NCBI GenBank assembly: GCA_019321725.1
Contig: CM033111.1
Location: 4,216,001 to 4,280,000 of the forward strand
Reading direction: 5' to 3'
From: Paulownia fortunei
Lineage: Eukaryota > Streptophyta > Magnoliopsida > Lamiales > Paulowniaceae
DNA: 64,000 nt
The notes under the pieces are model-generated. The model was not told where the DNA came from. It made no database searches and saw only the letters and a program-made list of their open reading frames with translations. Of this stretch, positions 1-13,040 are shown piece after piece; position 1 is the first letter of the stretch, and every line of letters starts with the position of its first letter. The translations under genes were made by a program, and so were the position numbers.

Positions 1-251
1 CTGTACTCTTCTATAATGTTAGTTTCATAGAGTATTTGCAAGCCATAACAAAAACAGAGATAGCTCTTCTTACCAATATCTTGTGCATTTATCGGTTAAA
101 ATGTAGTTAAAAAATAAAGATGAGAATAAGAAAACAAAAAAATGGAATAGCATCACAGCAACATTCACCTCAGCTCAAGAAATGGAATAATTAAAGATGC
201 CCCAAATGTAGGAAGTCATTAGGATAATATCTTTTGATTTGATTCCCTTAC

Positions 252-3200
252 ATTTATAAGCCTTGCCGCAGTGTCAGCACCAATCACGAAGGCACTGCCA
301 GGAAAAAGTTCAGCTTTCTTGTAAAAATATGGCTGGTTGGAAATTATGACCGTCTTCCCTGCACTTGAAAGACTGAGACCATTAATAGCTCAGTCAGCTG
401 TACACTGAATAAGGCTGACGAGTAATATTATCACAATCCATGGCTTTCTCGTAAAGAATAAAAAACGGTTAATATTATCAGAATCATGGATTATAAATGC
501 AATGGGGGTGTTCAAGGGAAAGTAGAAAACATACCCCACCTCTGCAGACAAAAGAGAGTAAAAGAAAAGGAAGAATGGCAGTAAAGGAAAAAAGAAAAAA
601 AAAATTATAGTGTGTGTATGAAAACTTTGACCTGATATTAAAAAAAAGAATTAAATAACATGTAGATAATATCTAATGGCACATCAAGCTCCTCTACATG
701 TGGACTGCCATCTCAAAAAACAAATCATTTTTTCACCAAGGTGGGAAAATATATATGTTTATATTCCAACTCCAACGGTGTATCATGATGCTACTTTTAT
801 TTTAAAAAATGTTAGTCACAGGGTAAAACCCTGAGATTCAGTGATTTTATTTGAATTGAAGTAAGAAATTAATTTGAATTGAAGTAAGAAATTATGAGCC
901 TCTCCAAGAACTTTAAGACAACAAAGCAGGAGAAGGAACTATTTGCAGCTGCTGAACAATGATGTGATGCAGCATGATTGAAGATTTGATAAAATATACA
1001 TGGGTTGGTGGATGAAATAAATTGGTGGGTGTATCCTATAATGTAGCAAATCCTAGCTTTTCAATTGGTTTTCTGTAAAACGAGGAAATATAGATGCACA
1101 CCAGATGCATATTATCTGTTCTTTGGCATGCAGAAATAGGTTTTCATATCATTTGCAGACTGTAGCCACATTCAGAAAATTATTCAGGATCGTAGAAGAC
1201 AAAGCAATAGCAGACAGTTATTTGATATTACTACAATAAAATCAGAGATAAAGGTACATAAGATGCATAAGCAACTAAATACATAGAGAATCAAAGCATT
1301 ACAACAGTTTCAAGGGGAGGCGTGAAGTTTTTTTTTTTTAAAAAAAAAAGAAAAAACTCACGCACTCACCCACTCACACTCTGGGGTTGAACCCCTAACC
1401 TTCCACATAAAGGTAGGAGGTGGCACCACCAGCCTAAATGGTTGGTAAGGGGAGGCATGAAGTTTTCATAAGGAAACTATTTGAAGAACAATATTTGAAT
1501 ATAAGATAGCAGCAAGTAGTACCACATTCTATGACCACAGTTCAATCACTAGGAAAAAAACAAAAACACATCGACCAGCGAAGCTACATTCAAATGTTGT
1601 TGCAAGTTTGAGTCATATGTTAAACCTCACCAGCTTTTTCAAATTGCCTAACGCGTTGTTTGACTTGAGACACAGTCAGTGGAGGTTTGTCTGCATTCAC
1701 TGCTGACAACTCAAAGCATGGGTATCCTTCACCAAGAATGCTGCACAAGATAGTGTTGTAACTACAATGATTACAAATGCATCTCAACAGGATAAGTTGC
1801 ATATTAATGGAATGCAGAAGAAAATGTTACGATTGTAACATGCATATAGATGCTCAATTTTTCTTTTTATAACCATGCTTCATCTCAGAATTCCGACTGA
1901 GGCACATGAAGAATAACTAGAATACATAAATTTTCTTTTAAAGTAGGCTACTAGAAGTTTTCCAATGAAAAAAATACAACTTAAATACAGAGTAATAGAG
2001 TTAAATAATCTTAAAAGTCAAAAAGACCAGAAAAATATGAGCTTATACCTGCAGATCATGTGCTAATAATAAAGATTGACTTCACAACCTGAAAGAGCCT
2101 GCTTTATAAATTAAAGCTATCGACAAAATTCTCGAAGCATGAGACTATAAGATGAGTCAAGAGATAGATACACAACTTTTAAATTCTAGAGCCAATAATA
2201 CCAATAACTCTAAAGTTTCCATATCTAGAAATTATGAAGAAAGATAAAGATTATAGGACCTGGAGCAACTCAAGGCAATTTGGTTCAAAAGAGTGTCCAC
2301 ATAAGATAGAAGAGGGCTTCTAATTATGATGCATTATATGTGTGCGTGTATTCTGCTCATAAGATTGAATGAAGGATTTCAAAAAACTTTAAGAAGAATT
2401 AAATATTAGTCCACTGCTAGAAGACAGATTCCAAAATAAAGGCATATATTTATAGTAATAGATGCTTATGCGGTCAGGAAAGAAAAACTAAATATAATAG
2501 ATGCAATACATTCCTAATATGGTCAAAGTAAAATCTGTAGTATATAATGAATCAAGATGTCAGGTGTGGTCAGAACATAGCCAGTGCACAACAGAAAAAC
2601 ATAGATAAATATATAACTACAGAGAGGGGAAAGACAATACAGTATCACCAGATATATTGACATCCATGTCTGTCACACAGACGGTAAGATTTACCAAGGA
2701 TCCTCAAGGACAACAAAATTGAGAATATGTCTTCAAAATATTTGCAAGTTTCTGAAATAAAAGGTTGAAGTGATGGGGCTGAGGAAGCAGAAGCAAAAAC
2801 ATTTTGCAGCAAATGCAGAAATTTAATCCACATCTTAAGAGTCATGCAATGAACAGAACAATTGTTCAATCAGAATCACAAGTTCCCAAAAAAATATGAA
2901 TATACCTCACAGCAACTTCCAAGAGCTTTAGGTGGCCATCATGCAAGGGATTAAAAGAGCCAGAGAGAACTATCTTCCTTTCTGCCTTTGACATATCTGC
3001 ACAACATTCCCTTCACGATGAACAACGAGACCATAAATTGTGTGATTTTGAAGCTGTGTATAGCTTAATCCATACCACTTAAAAAGGGGTAAACCTTAAA
3101 GCATATTTGACCATTGATAAGTTGCTCCAACTCCTGATCTTCATCAAATTGCATTTCAAATTCATCAGGAACTTCTGAATCAGTTAACTCAGAAACAAAA

Positions 3201-6200
3201 GTTGCTGGAACCTTGCAAGCATATGCTATTGCCTACAAACAGATCATCAAGGTTAAATTACATTTTACTGAGAATCTGGGAAAATGGACATCTCATTAAC
3301 ATATCAAAGAATTTTGAGGTAAAATATCATGCAATGTTTGGATTAGCAAAGTAGTACTTTATGCGCCACAATCAAAGTTCCACAAGTCACTATCTAGATC
3401 GAGAATCATGATACAAGAAAGACGATGCAGAATTAGTCAAATAGATATGGCCACCTCTGTAAACAATTGAAAGCAGAAGGAAAAAAGAAAGGACACAAAG
3501 GAAACAGAAAATAGTTGCAAATAGGAAACTATTTTATACCTTGTAAAAACATTCTACTATTCCATTATGCAGTGCAGTGGAGCTAAGCATTTTGAATATA
3601 TGCCCTATCTGCTGAACTAAAACACAAATGATGAAGCCAACTTCGGCTTTTTTTAACAGTTTATTGTTATTTTTACTTATACACAGTGGTTTTGGGGATG
3701 TTTAATATTTTACATGAAGACGCACACGCCAGATGCGACTCTAAAGCAAAGACATATACTCGGTGTGCGTCTATTGAATTTATTTATTTTTAATTTAAAA
3801 TACACCAAAGACGCATGCAACAGCAACATCTTTGGCAGAAAAGTTGAAGACGCAACTACAATGTGTGTCTTTACTGAATTTTTTTTTTTTTAAAAAGTCG
3901 ACCACCGTCGGCCTCGGTGTTAGTGACGAATGCAATGATTAGAATGCATTAATCAGGATGCAATGATTAGGATGTGATGTGATGACCCATCAATTAGGAA
4001 TAATTGTGATAATTATGCATAATCATTTAGCAATGTATATATTTTTTATACAAGTATATAGATAAAGATAAATCTTTCTATAAATTCATATATATGTATT
4101 AATAGATAATTTTATATATTTATGAATAGATACTTATTTATATATTACTATATGTTTAAATAATATATATAATTTTTAATTTCTAAATAAAGTATCATTT
4201 ATAAATAATTTATTATAAATATAATCATTTTTAGATATAGTTATTATTTTGTGTATGTAATACGTATAATAATTTAGTTTAATTTATATAATAAAATATT
4301 ATCAAATGAATTACTATCAATATTGAAGGACAATTTAAACAACTAAATTATTTCAAATACTATAAAGTTTTGATTTGTAAGTTATTGAACTAAATGAATG
4401 TATACAATACATAATTTTTGAAACTTTAACACAAAGAAAAACTCCTAAAAATGTCCTCTCGAGCCACAACAACGCTGATACCGTTGTCGCCTACCTCTAC
4501 GTCCACCCTTAGCAGAAGGAGTATGATGACATTACTGAAGTTGGATACATGCTGTGGACAAAAAGGTAGGCGATAGCGGCATCGGCATCGTCGTGGCACC
4601 GGAGGACTTTTTCGTTGTATTAAAGCTTCAAAAATTCTGTACTGTATATATTTAGTTCAATAACTTGCAAATCAAAACTTCGTAGTATTTGAAATAATTT
4701 AGTTGTTTAAATTGTCCTCCAAATTTGAAATAATAATTCATTTGATAATATTTTATTGAATAATTTAAACTAAATTATTATACATATAACATATAAAAAA
4801 GAATATCTATATCTAAGAATGATTACTTTAACAATAAATTATTTATAAAAGATACTTTATTTAGAAATTAAAGATTATACATATTATTTAAACATATATT
4901 ATTATATAAATAAATATCTATTCATAAATATATAGAATTATCTATTAATACATATACATATATATGAATATAAAGATATATCTCTATCTATACACTTATA
5001 TAAAATATATATACATTGGTGAATGATTATGAATAATTATCACAATTATTCCTAATCATTGTATCCTAATCTCCGTGACTATAGACTAATAACTAGACAA
5101 TATATGTCCTTCATTTTGTAAAAGTCCTCAAACCCCCGGCTCTTTGTTCATGTACCAATGTAATTAAGAGGATAATTCATAGGTAAAACAACTGTCTACT
5201 AAATTGAGGGCTCCTAGCCACCATGCTCATTCTAATTCAAATTTATAGAATCATTGATTCCTTAAGCACAGTGTTCTCCTTTACTCAAGCTTATAACGAT
5301 AACAAAAGTTGCATAAGCTTAGCAAAGTTGCATCCTGAAAAGCAGCCCAATGATATAATTTTGATCAACAATTCTAACCATAAATCATTCTCCAATTCCA
5401 AAGCCCTTTATCTTAATATACCTGTCAAATAACATGTAAGCCAATTTGCCAAAAATTTGGGAGACCGGAAAAATAATCTTTTTGAAACATTAAGATAATT
5501 ATTATGCATTCATTTAAAAATATTTTATTTCCAAACTAAAATGGGACAGAAATTATACAGTACCTTCAGTACAAACTGACTAGAAACTTTATCTTCTTCT
5601 TCACGGGTTCGCAGACCCTGAAATAACTCATGTACATGAGCAAACTAAATATTTCACAATGAAAAATCCGAGCAGTGTGTTAAAAGTTTGGAGAATTTTG
5701 TGATACCTTCGACAAAGTAACAGTAGATGCCCAAAGCCGGTCAGATGTCCTTGTTGATACATGAAACCTGAATACATAGTGTAAAAACAAAGCAGTGGAC
5801 AGAATCCATCTGCTATTTTAGACCAAAATACATACTGAATATTTAATACTCATTGTAATTATGATCTAGCTTCTAGGTTCTTGGAGATTGATGCTTGTCT
5901 TATCTTACATGTTTAGACATTTATACTGTTACAATGTCTGTCAACAATCAATGCATTATTAACCAGTAAATTCCACTCAAATAAATAGGTGATAGTTGTT
6001 GGCACAGGTTTAAAGCACCTACTCTGCTTCAATTACAGGAATACCATTTCTTCAATGACATGTATAGCTTTTATCCATTTTCACGTAATTTGAGCTACAA
6101 ATAGCCTTTGCATCTGTTAATCCTCGCTAGCCCTTAAGTGTGACGTAGAACCTGAAAAATGCTTCTCCTCTAAGGTATTCTGGAAATCACTCAAGGAGGA

Positions 6201-9200
6201 AAAAAATTGCCAACTTGAAAACAGCTGATATTATTATCTTTCATTGAATCAAAATATGCCCATGCTTCCCGGAGAAAACCAAAAATCCCTTCAAAATATT
6301 CATAGAAAACCATCTTTTAAGAAACATGTTTTTCACCAATAAGACAGAAGACTTCAATTCTTTTAAGTCCTAAGCATATAAATTCTTACATCTTAATATT
6401 TAACGAAGGAATAATGACTGACTAACGAATCAAAGGCTTATAGAGCACAACATGTAATCTATTAACTCCCTCTTCTGCAAGATCATTTATTTCGGCACCT
6501 TATTCTCAACCAAAAACAAACCTCAGGAGTTAAATTTTTGTGTTGATGTATACAAATTTTAATTTCAGGCGCATTTTTGGATTGCAATGGGCAATAAAGT
6601 GATGCATGAGGAAATAAAGCAATGCAGCTATCACTCTTGGAAAAGGTCGGTTGATTTTAAAAAGGAAATTCTTTGATATTGCATGCTTGAACTTTAACAA
6701 TGAGACTGTAACTCCAGAAGCTTAGTTGGTCATCAAACAACGCGGATTACAATTTTGTAAAGTTTCCTACATGACACACTTTCCTGGAGAACCAGAGATT
6801 CATTAAATTCTAAAGGCATGCAAATATATAAGGATCGATCTTTAGATTAGATACATCAAGCAACATGGATTTATTTAGGAGCATGCATAATTTTTTTTAA
6901 GTAGCATATGTTGCTGTGTTTCGTACATATTTCCAATCTTAAATCGGTTTTTCCATTAGTTTTGATCCAAGTTTTCTTTAATTTCCTGAAGTCCATGGGG
7001 ACCTCGGGTTCAAGTCATGATTTGGATATTTTTATGGTGAAAATCACTATTGTCTCTGGATTTATAATTTGACGTACAATCATAGAGGAAGCGGCACTTG
7101 AACTTATCTTATACTATTAACTGGTAAAAGGCATTGTTCAGGAAAATGAAAAATTCTCAGCAGAAGTGCATTATATGTCCAGATACCTGTAATACTTACT
7201 CCATTCTGTGATGTATAAGATTCAGATAGGGATTCCCAGAACATCTTCCCTTTTTACCCTTTTATAATAATTGTTCTGCAGTTTCAGCCTTTAGGCATTA
7301 TCAACCTACTTGATTATTAGCATGTTGTATTTTATCATGCACAGCCCAGCCCAATAGCCAACACTCATATAACACCGAAATACCATCAAAGAATCCATAA
7401 GCGATATTCTCATGCCAACAACAACCTCTAATACTAAATTTCTCCTGGTCTCGGGCTCTAATGAAGAACAATGTAGTATAAAGAAATGGAAAACTGTAGA
7501 TGAACCAAATTTAATCTACTAACCCACAACTGTCTATATAATGAGAACACACAAACAGGACGCTTATCATGACTAATGAAATTTTCATATTAACATGTAC
7601 TTCCAGGACATGGATGATGAGGCCATTTACATCATTACAGCACTATACAATCACATAGAATTATTGCAAACATGTGGACATAAATAACTTGAAAATGTTG
7701 AATGACAAAAGTAATATGTTACCTATGATCCCCAAGCTTGGGACGTGTGCTGGCCAGAGAACCAGTAAAACCCACACCAAGGACTGGGAACCCTGTATTC
7801 AACAGAAGATTAAATATAAGTCCAAAATTAAGAGTCAGCAGATCAAGAAATAGCAAGTTCAATACAACATTCTTCGCCTACCAAAAAATGGGGGGAAATA
7901 AAAGAAAATAGAAAAAAGATAAAATCAGTGAAGCTGCAAAATAAAACAATCCTTGATCTCAATGACCATGTAATATAAAAAATAAAATTAAAAATCTTTA
8001 ATGACTGTACAAATTAATATATGTGCAATTCAGGGAAAAAAATAAATAAATAAGCATCATAAAATTGTAGTTAAACAATTCAAGATCTTAAAAAAAAATA
8101 AAAAACATATAGTTAAATGTTACACCACTTGCAATTAAGATCAGTATATAGCATCATACAGTGGATATAAATAATATCACATAAATAAGAACTCAAAAAA
8201 ATTAAAAGAGGGTAATGGTACTTCACAACAGTATCTCTAAGCTAGTCAAATCTTAGAAAGGAGCTCAACGTGCAAATTCTCTAATCATTACCTGTAGATT
8301 ACTATTCTCCTTATACTATGAAAAGCAACCTGGACTTGCAATTAGCAAAATCAAGGGCCAAAAGCCAGTGCAGAACCATTTACCCGTGTAGATCCAGCCA
8401 GAAACAAAAAGGTAGGTTAATGAATTGAAATGTGGATGAACTCAGGTTGAGTTTGCAAAACAAGTACAGTAACAGTTAATTTGAGCTGAATAAGGTCAGA
8501 TATCAGTTGATGCTGTTGGCCACAGGGTCCTAATTAATCCTAAACAAGGAGAGTAGTAGCTAGTTCAATGCTTTTCCATCTAATTTGGGAAAAGTAATAT
8601 TCGATGCACCAGCTGGAACTACAACAGATTATTTTTAGGATCTTTTGTAGTCCAATACATCATTCTAGTTTGCAACCAGATGCCGCCTGAATCCTCTATC
8701 TTAATCCAGTAATGTGGAGTTTAATTTGTCTTTGACAGCATAATAATTGAAGCCACAGAAAAACAAATAAGATTTAATTGAGTCATTTTAGACACTGATC
8801 TTAAAGCCTAACCCAAGCCACAATTGAAGCGTTACCAAGTTAACGGACCAACTTAACCCATTTCGAAAGCATGAGAAGGACACTTTGTGCTGTGGTTAAC
8901 GGATTAAATATTGAGCAGAAACAAACCTTTATCAAAAAGATTATGACAAAAAGTCATGTATTGAATATCAGAAATTTAGAATCTCTTCATTAAGATGAAC
9001 AAGAGCTTTAATTTATGGAATGTGATTTAATTATATCACTTTTAATAAGTGAGAATGTAAGAAATAGTTGTCCAGAAAAAGAAATCCAATTGTTGTTCAA
9101 TCAAAAAACCCACATAATTATATATCATTCACTTTTTTTTTCTGGTAGCCAAGTCACAATCTACCAAGAGTTCAGACCAAATAAAGTGTTAATATTAAAC

Positions 9201-9894
9201 ACATGCTAAGAAAAACACCAGTGTAAGTAAAACATGTAACCCTCGGAATTTATCACTCCTGTCTAAAAAATATCAATGGGGAAAAAAATTTGACAGGCAA
9301 AGGCAAAATGAAATAATAGATCAAAGTCAGTTAAGAACTTCAAAGAAAAATATATTAAAAAAACAACCCGGCTGAGAAAGCTTTAGAGCTCTATTATACG
9401 CCATCAATGCCATGTCCTCTGCAGTTTGCCGACTGGCGAATTGAGATGGAACCTAAAAAAACTCAAAAAAAAAAAACTATTCACCATCAAAAGATAAGAA
9501 TCCGATCCAATTTCACGTAAGAACTTCAAAAGGAAGAAGGAACAAAAAAGCAATCTTGATATGAATGAAAAAGGCAAAAAGTTACGACCCTGCCCAGTAA
9601 CTGGATCATGGACATTCTAGAGTAAGGCACGACTGCTTCTAAGACAGTGTTTGAAGCTCCGGGCACAGACATTAACCACCCAAGTGCCTGCCAATCCATT
9701 TTTCATAGTTACTTCATTTAAACATTTCATCAAACAATTTCTACCTGAACATATGATGTACGTACAAACGGTACTACGTACACATATATGTATGTCTTTC
9801 AGGGTACCTGAGAGGCGCCGCCGGAGAGATGGAGCACGGCTTGAGTGGGGTTGGCGTGGATGGCCTCCACCACAGCTCGTGCAGAAGCGTCCAT
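252..9894 (-). CDS. CinA-like / nucleotidylyltransferase family protein (3' end off window)
   Basis: The ten exons seen are 9894-9808, 9687-9589, 9452-9368, 7792-7723, 5767-5707, 5617-5564, 3232-3076, 2996-2906, 1740-1631 and 358-252. All have GT-AG junctions and the phases join into 307 uninterrupted codons. The start is the ATG reading MDASARAVVEAIH; an in-frame ATG at 10020 lies further upstream but matches nothing I know. The N-terminal half (about residues 1-150, with LSGGASQALGWL and VLGVGFTGSLAS) resembles a CinA/competence-damage type domain. The C-terminal half has the nucleotidylyltransferase core GSFNPLHDGHLKLLEVA (HxGH-type motif at His223-His226), then FELSAVNADKPPL and FVIGADTAARL. 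It matches my memory of Arabidopsis AT2G01220. The family transfers nucleotidyl groups (NMN adenylyltransferase-like fold); its substrate in plants is unclear. The exon that should follow (usually starting PKYY) is not found in 1-251, so the gene continues beyond the left edge. Confidence 0.9.
849..893. repeat. short tandem duplication (~22 bp x 2)
   Basis: The stretch TTTGAATTGAAGTAAGAAAT occurs twice in immediate succession inside an intron of the nucleotidylyltransferase gene. It is a simple local duplication with no evident function. Confidence 0.7.
1331..1446 (-). mobile_element. tRNA-derived SINE with target-site duplications
   Basis: Read on the minus strand, this ~116 bp insert starts near 1446 with an A-box-like TTAGGCTGGTGG, followed about 35 bases later by a B-box-like GGTTCAACCCC. 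It ends in a T/A-rich tail at its left end. It is flanked by a near-perfect 19-base direct repeat, 1312-1330 (AAGGGGAGGCGTGAAGTTT) and 1447-1465 (one mismatch), the expected target-site duplication of retroposition. It lies in the last intron visible of the nucleotidylyltransferase gene. The pol III boxes plus the TSD make a SINE the best explanation; the family was not identified. Confidence 0.75.
3700..3900. repeat. GACGCA/TGCGTC short-hairpin repeat block
   Basis: AGACGCACAC at 3718 is mirrored by GTGTGCGTCT at 3763, forming a short hairpin. Related words (AAGACGCATGC, GAAGACGCAACTAC, TGTGTGTCTTT) recur up to 3870, followed by a T run. Such repeated subterminal motifs are typical of small non-autonomous DNA transposons, possibly CACTA-like, but no terminal CACTA ends were found. 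It sits in intron 6 of the nucleotidylyltransferase gene, just left of the large foldback element. Confidence 0.4.
3945..5075. mobile_element. Long inverted-repeat (foldback) element, ~1.1 kb
   Basis: The left arm (about 3945-4497) and right arm (about 4564-5075) are imperfect reverse complements across nearly their full length. Outer ends: ATTAGGAATAATTGTGATAA on the left is mirrored by TTATCACAATTATTCCTAAT on the right. Inner parts also match, for example GTTGTCGCCTACCTCT against AGGTAGGCGATAGC, and the ACAATTTAAACAACTAAATT blocks. The spacer is only ~65 bases. It encodes nothing I recognise. It is an intronic insertion in the nucleotidylyltransferase gene and reads as a MITE/foldback transposon whose transcript would fold into a very long hairpin. 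Confidence 0.75.
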
Positions 9895-10297
9895 TTTAGG
9901 CCGTTTAGATTGGAGAATTGGCTCTGTCTTGTCCGTCTGCTTGCGGGTAAGTGATTGCACGTTATACGGTGTCGTATGGTAGTTGATGTACAGTTTTGCT
10001 TGCTCCTTGTGGCAAGCCAAACATGAAAATTGATGGGTTTTTTACGAACCCAGATTAGAGTTCAAGATGGGCTTTTATTATCGGGTTGGTTGTGATCATG
10101 GGTCAATTAACTTAGTCTGATGATCAAAGTCATTTTAGCAGTTTCAAAGTTGGGTTGACCCAAATTGGCAAAAACGCATTAAAAGTCCAATTCTAATCCC
10201 AGTAATTTCATGTTTTTTTTGGGTGAAACGAGGGTCATTTTGAAAATTTAAAACTCCACCACCAAAATTTATGCAGTCAAAAATACGTAAGACAGGT

Positions 10298-10437
10298 ATA
10301 AAAGATATCATACCCGATTATATGTATTGAATTTTTATCTCATTATATATTTTACACACATTCATATATATGTATGTAAGAATATATAAAATTTACGATA
10401 AAATATATAGTTAATCCATATAATTGAATATAATATC
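10298..10437. repeat. Small AT-rich imperfect inverted repeat
   Basis: The left end AGATATCATACCCGATTATA is approximately mirrored by the right end, whose reverse complement starts AGATATTATATTCAATTATA. The ~140 bp stretch could fold into an imperfect hairpin and may be a short MITE. The base composition is so AT-rich that chance similarity contributes. Confidence 0.4.
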
Positions 10438-12484
10438 TAGCTGCTGATGACATTGCCTTGCCTTTCTACCACATTCACTACTTCTACTTTCTTTAATTTT
10501 TTTTTTTTAAATGAGTCCCTCATTTAAATATGACAGTATTAATCTTAAATTATTATTTTGACAAATAATAATATAAAAATATATGAAAATCTTATTTTTT
10601 TTAACAATCATTTAAATTTATGTTCCGAAAAAAATGGAGTTTTAGAATAAAATATGTTTTTGTTTCTTTTTTTATCTTTTTTGAACAGTCAAAATAAGGT
10701 TACGTTACTTAATAAAAATTACAAAAAAAAAAAATTATAAAAATATTATCTATGAGGCGAGCATAGTATTACCACAATCATTTGTTATAATATTTTCTAA
10801 AAGAAGCATACAACCATCAAACATATGTACGTCCATATTGTTAAAAGGTTCGTAAATTTATTCAAAAAAAGTTAAGTCTCGCTTTATTAAACTTATGCAA
10901 TATCAGTTGTGAGGAACTTGTGTGCTTGATTCCTACAAAAATAATATAGCATGTGTTATTTTATTTGATTAGGTTGATTATATTAAAATATCAAATCAAC
11001 CAAATATTTATTTTTTGTGATGACAATTAATGATAAAAACTTAAATTTAATCTAATTGATGATTTTGGTTAGACGATACATCTCATTTTATAGGTGGGAT
11101 GGAGTAATTACACCATCTTCATAAAATATATAGATATTTATAATATATTTTGATAATAATATCTATAATTTAAACTACATATTACAATTTTGTCGAAGAA
11201 CTTCTCAAAAAAAAAAAAACAATGGTTAATCATGACTACAATTTAGAAGGAGGGGCAATATTTTATCAAACCAAACAAAGTATGAGAATGAGCAATGGTC
11301 AGAGAATTAAATTCTTTAAATTTCACCGTAGTCTAACAGGTCCCCCATAACATTAATCAGGAATGTGCATAGAATCAAGGAAACTGAAATAAGTAAGATG
11401 AAGAATGGATAACTGGAGGAGGATTCGACGTAAATAATGATGGTGATTTTCTTATTTATTTTTTTCTTATTATTATTTTTTATTTTAAAGAATTGAGTTA
11501 CATAATTAAGTTAAAACATAAATATAGAACAAAATATACTGAAAACAATCCCAGCCATTTTTTTCTTTTTCAAGGATGTTAATATGGGCTATAACTTTGG
11601 GAATTTTTAGTTAAGAATATAATAATCAAAAGACTAATAATCCATTAAGGTAGACGTATGATAATAATTTTAATTAATATATCGTCTAAATAATCATATG
11701 AAATACACATAAAATTTATTAAATAATTTAATTTCAATCTAAATCATCATTCATCCCGGATCAAAAAAATAAACGACCTAAAAATATAATTTAAAATTTG
11801 AACATCAATGAAATATTTGGATTTATTTTTGATGTTTTAGAAAAAGTATTTTTGAAATGTGATGTATTCAAGAGGAATGTATTGAAAAACATGATATATA
11901 TATTTTATTTTATTTAAAAATAAATAAATTGGGAACGAAAATGATTTTTGAAAACAAAAACAATATTATGTAAGTTATTGTTTTAATGCCCAGACTCCTG
12001 CTTTGTTACTTGGAGCATATTCAATATGAGTGTTGAGAAAATAAAAAAAATCAAAAAAAATAATTCTGATTTCCTATAATACTTTGTAATCCCGCTTCAT
12101 CTGTATGACCTTTTGAAGCACCATTAAGCAAATACACAACAATATTATTTTAATATACATACATAAAATGAATCGGTATATTTATAACCAATAAATTATC
12201 AATTCACATATTTCGAATTAAGTTCATTTATTAATTTGTTTTTTATCAAATTACGAACATATATTTTTTGTTGATGGTGAATAACTATAACGTGTCATTT
12301 CCAATTCAAATAGAAAATTGATTTTCACTCAAATTATAGATATAATTTCCAACTCATATATAAATATCAACTGGATATATGGTACTAAATCCGATTCATT
12401 TTTTAACAAATACAGTAATATTTAGTTTATACCAACTAGAAGGAGGTTGAAAATATGTTTTTTTTTTTAACAAAGCTTAAGGGA

Positions 12485-13040
12485 CGTTTGGTTATGCTTT
12501 CAAATGCTCCATTTTAAGTTTATATTATTCCAAAATCGGAATCATATTTGTTTGGACCAATTTTCAATAAAAATATTATTTTTTTCTTATTTTCATACTT
12601 ATAACTCTATACATCTATTTAGTCAAAAGTGAGACCCAAATTAATAATATTATATGTGATGTTTTATTAATTTTAAAATTCTTAACAACATTAACTCATT
12701 ATATAATAGTTTCTATTTCTACAATGGAATACATAATAAATTAAACAATAATTTTTAATTGAACAAAATTTGATTGATGAGACAGAAAAATAATTGAATT
12801 CATAATATATTATATAATTTTTTCTACTCAATATAATTTGACTATATTGATTCACGAGACATAAAGAAAATAATAAAATTTATTAATTTACTCTTATACT
12901 ATACTATAATATCATTTTTAACTCACTAAGTTCTAAATTTCTACATTATATCCAAATATATTTTTAATTTTTTAAATACAAAAATAAAAACTCATCCAAA
13001 AACACTGAAATTGAGAAATGAAAATGAAAACATAACCTTT
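12485..13040 (+). mobile_element. MITE-like element, copy 1 of a two-copy family
   Basis: The left end contains GTTTGGTTATGCTTTCA and the right end, reverse-complemented, contains GGTTATGTTTTCA, giving imperfect terminal inverted repeats. Internally the block around 12626-12690 (GAGACCCAAATTAATAAT, then TTTTATTAATTTTAAAATTCTTAA) recurs in reverse orientation within 47692-48175. The shared interior in two places supports a dispersed element. No coding capacity was seen. The GTTTGGT-type ends resemble hAT-like MITEs; this assignment is tentative. Confidence 0.5.

Noticed and set aside
1..251. Next exon of the nucleotidylyltransferase gene
   Set aside because: No minus-strand frame here gives the expected PKYY-type continuation, so it is treated as intron running off the window.
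6990..7040. B-box-like GGGTTCAAGTC as a second SINE
   Set aside because: No A box at the right distance, no tail and no target-site duplication found.
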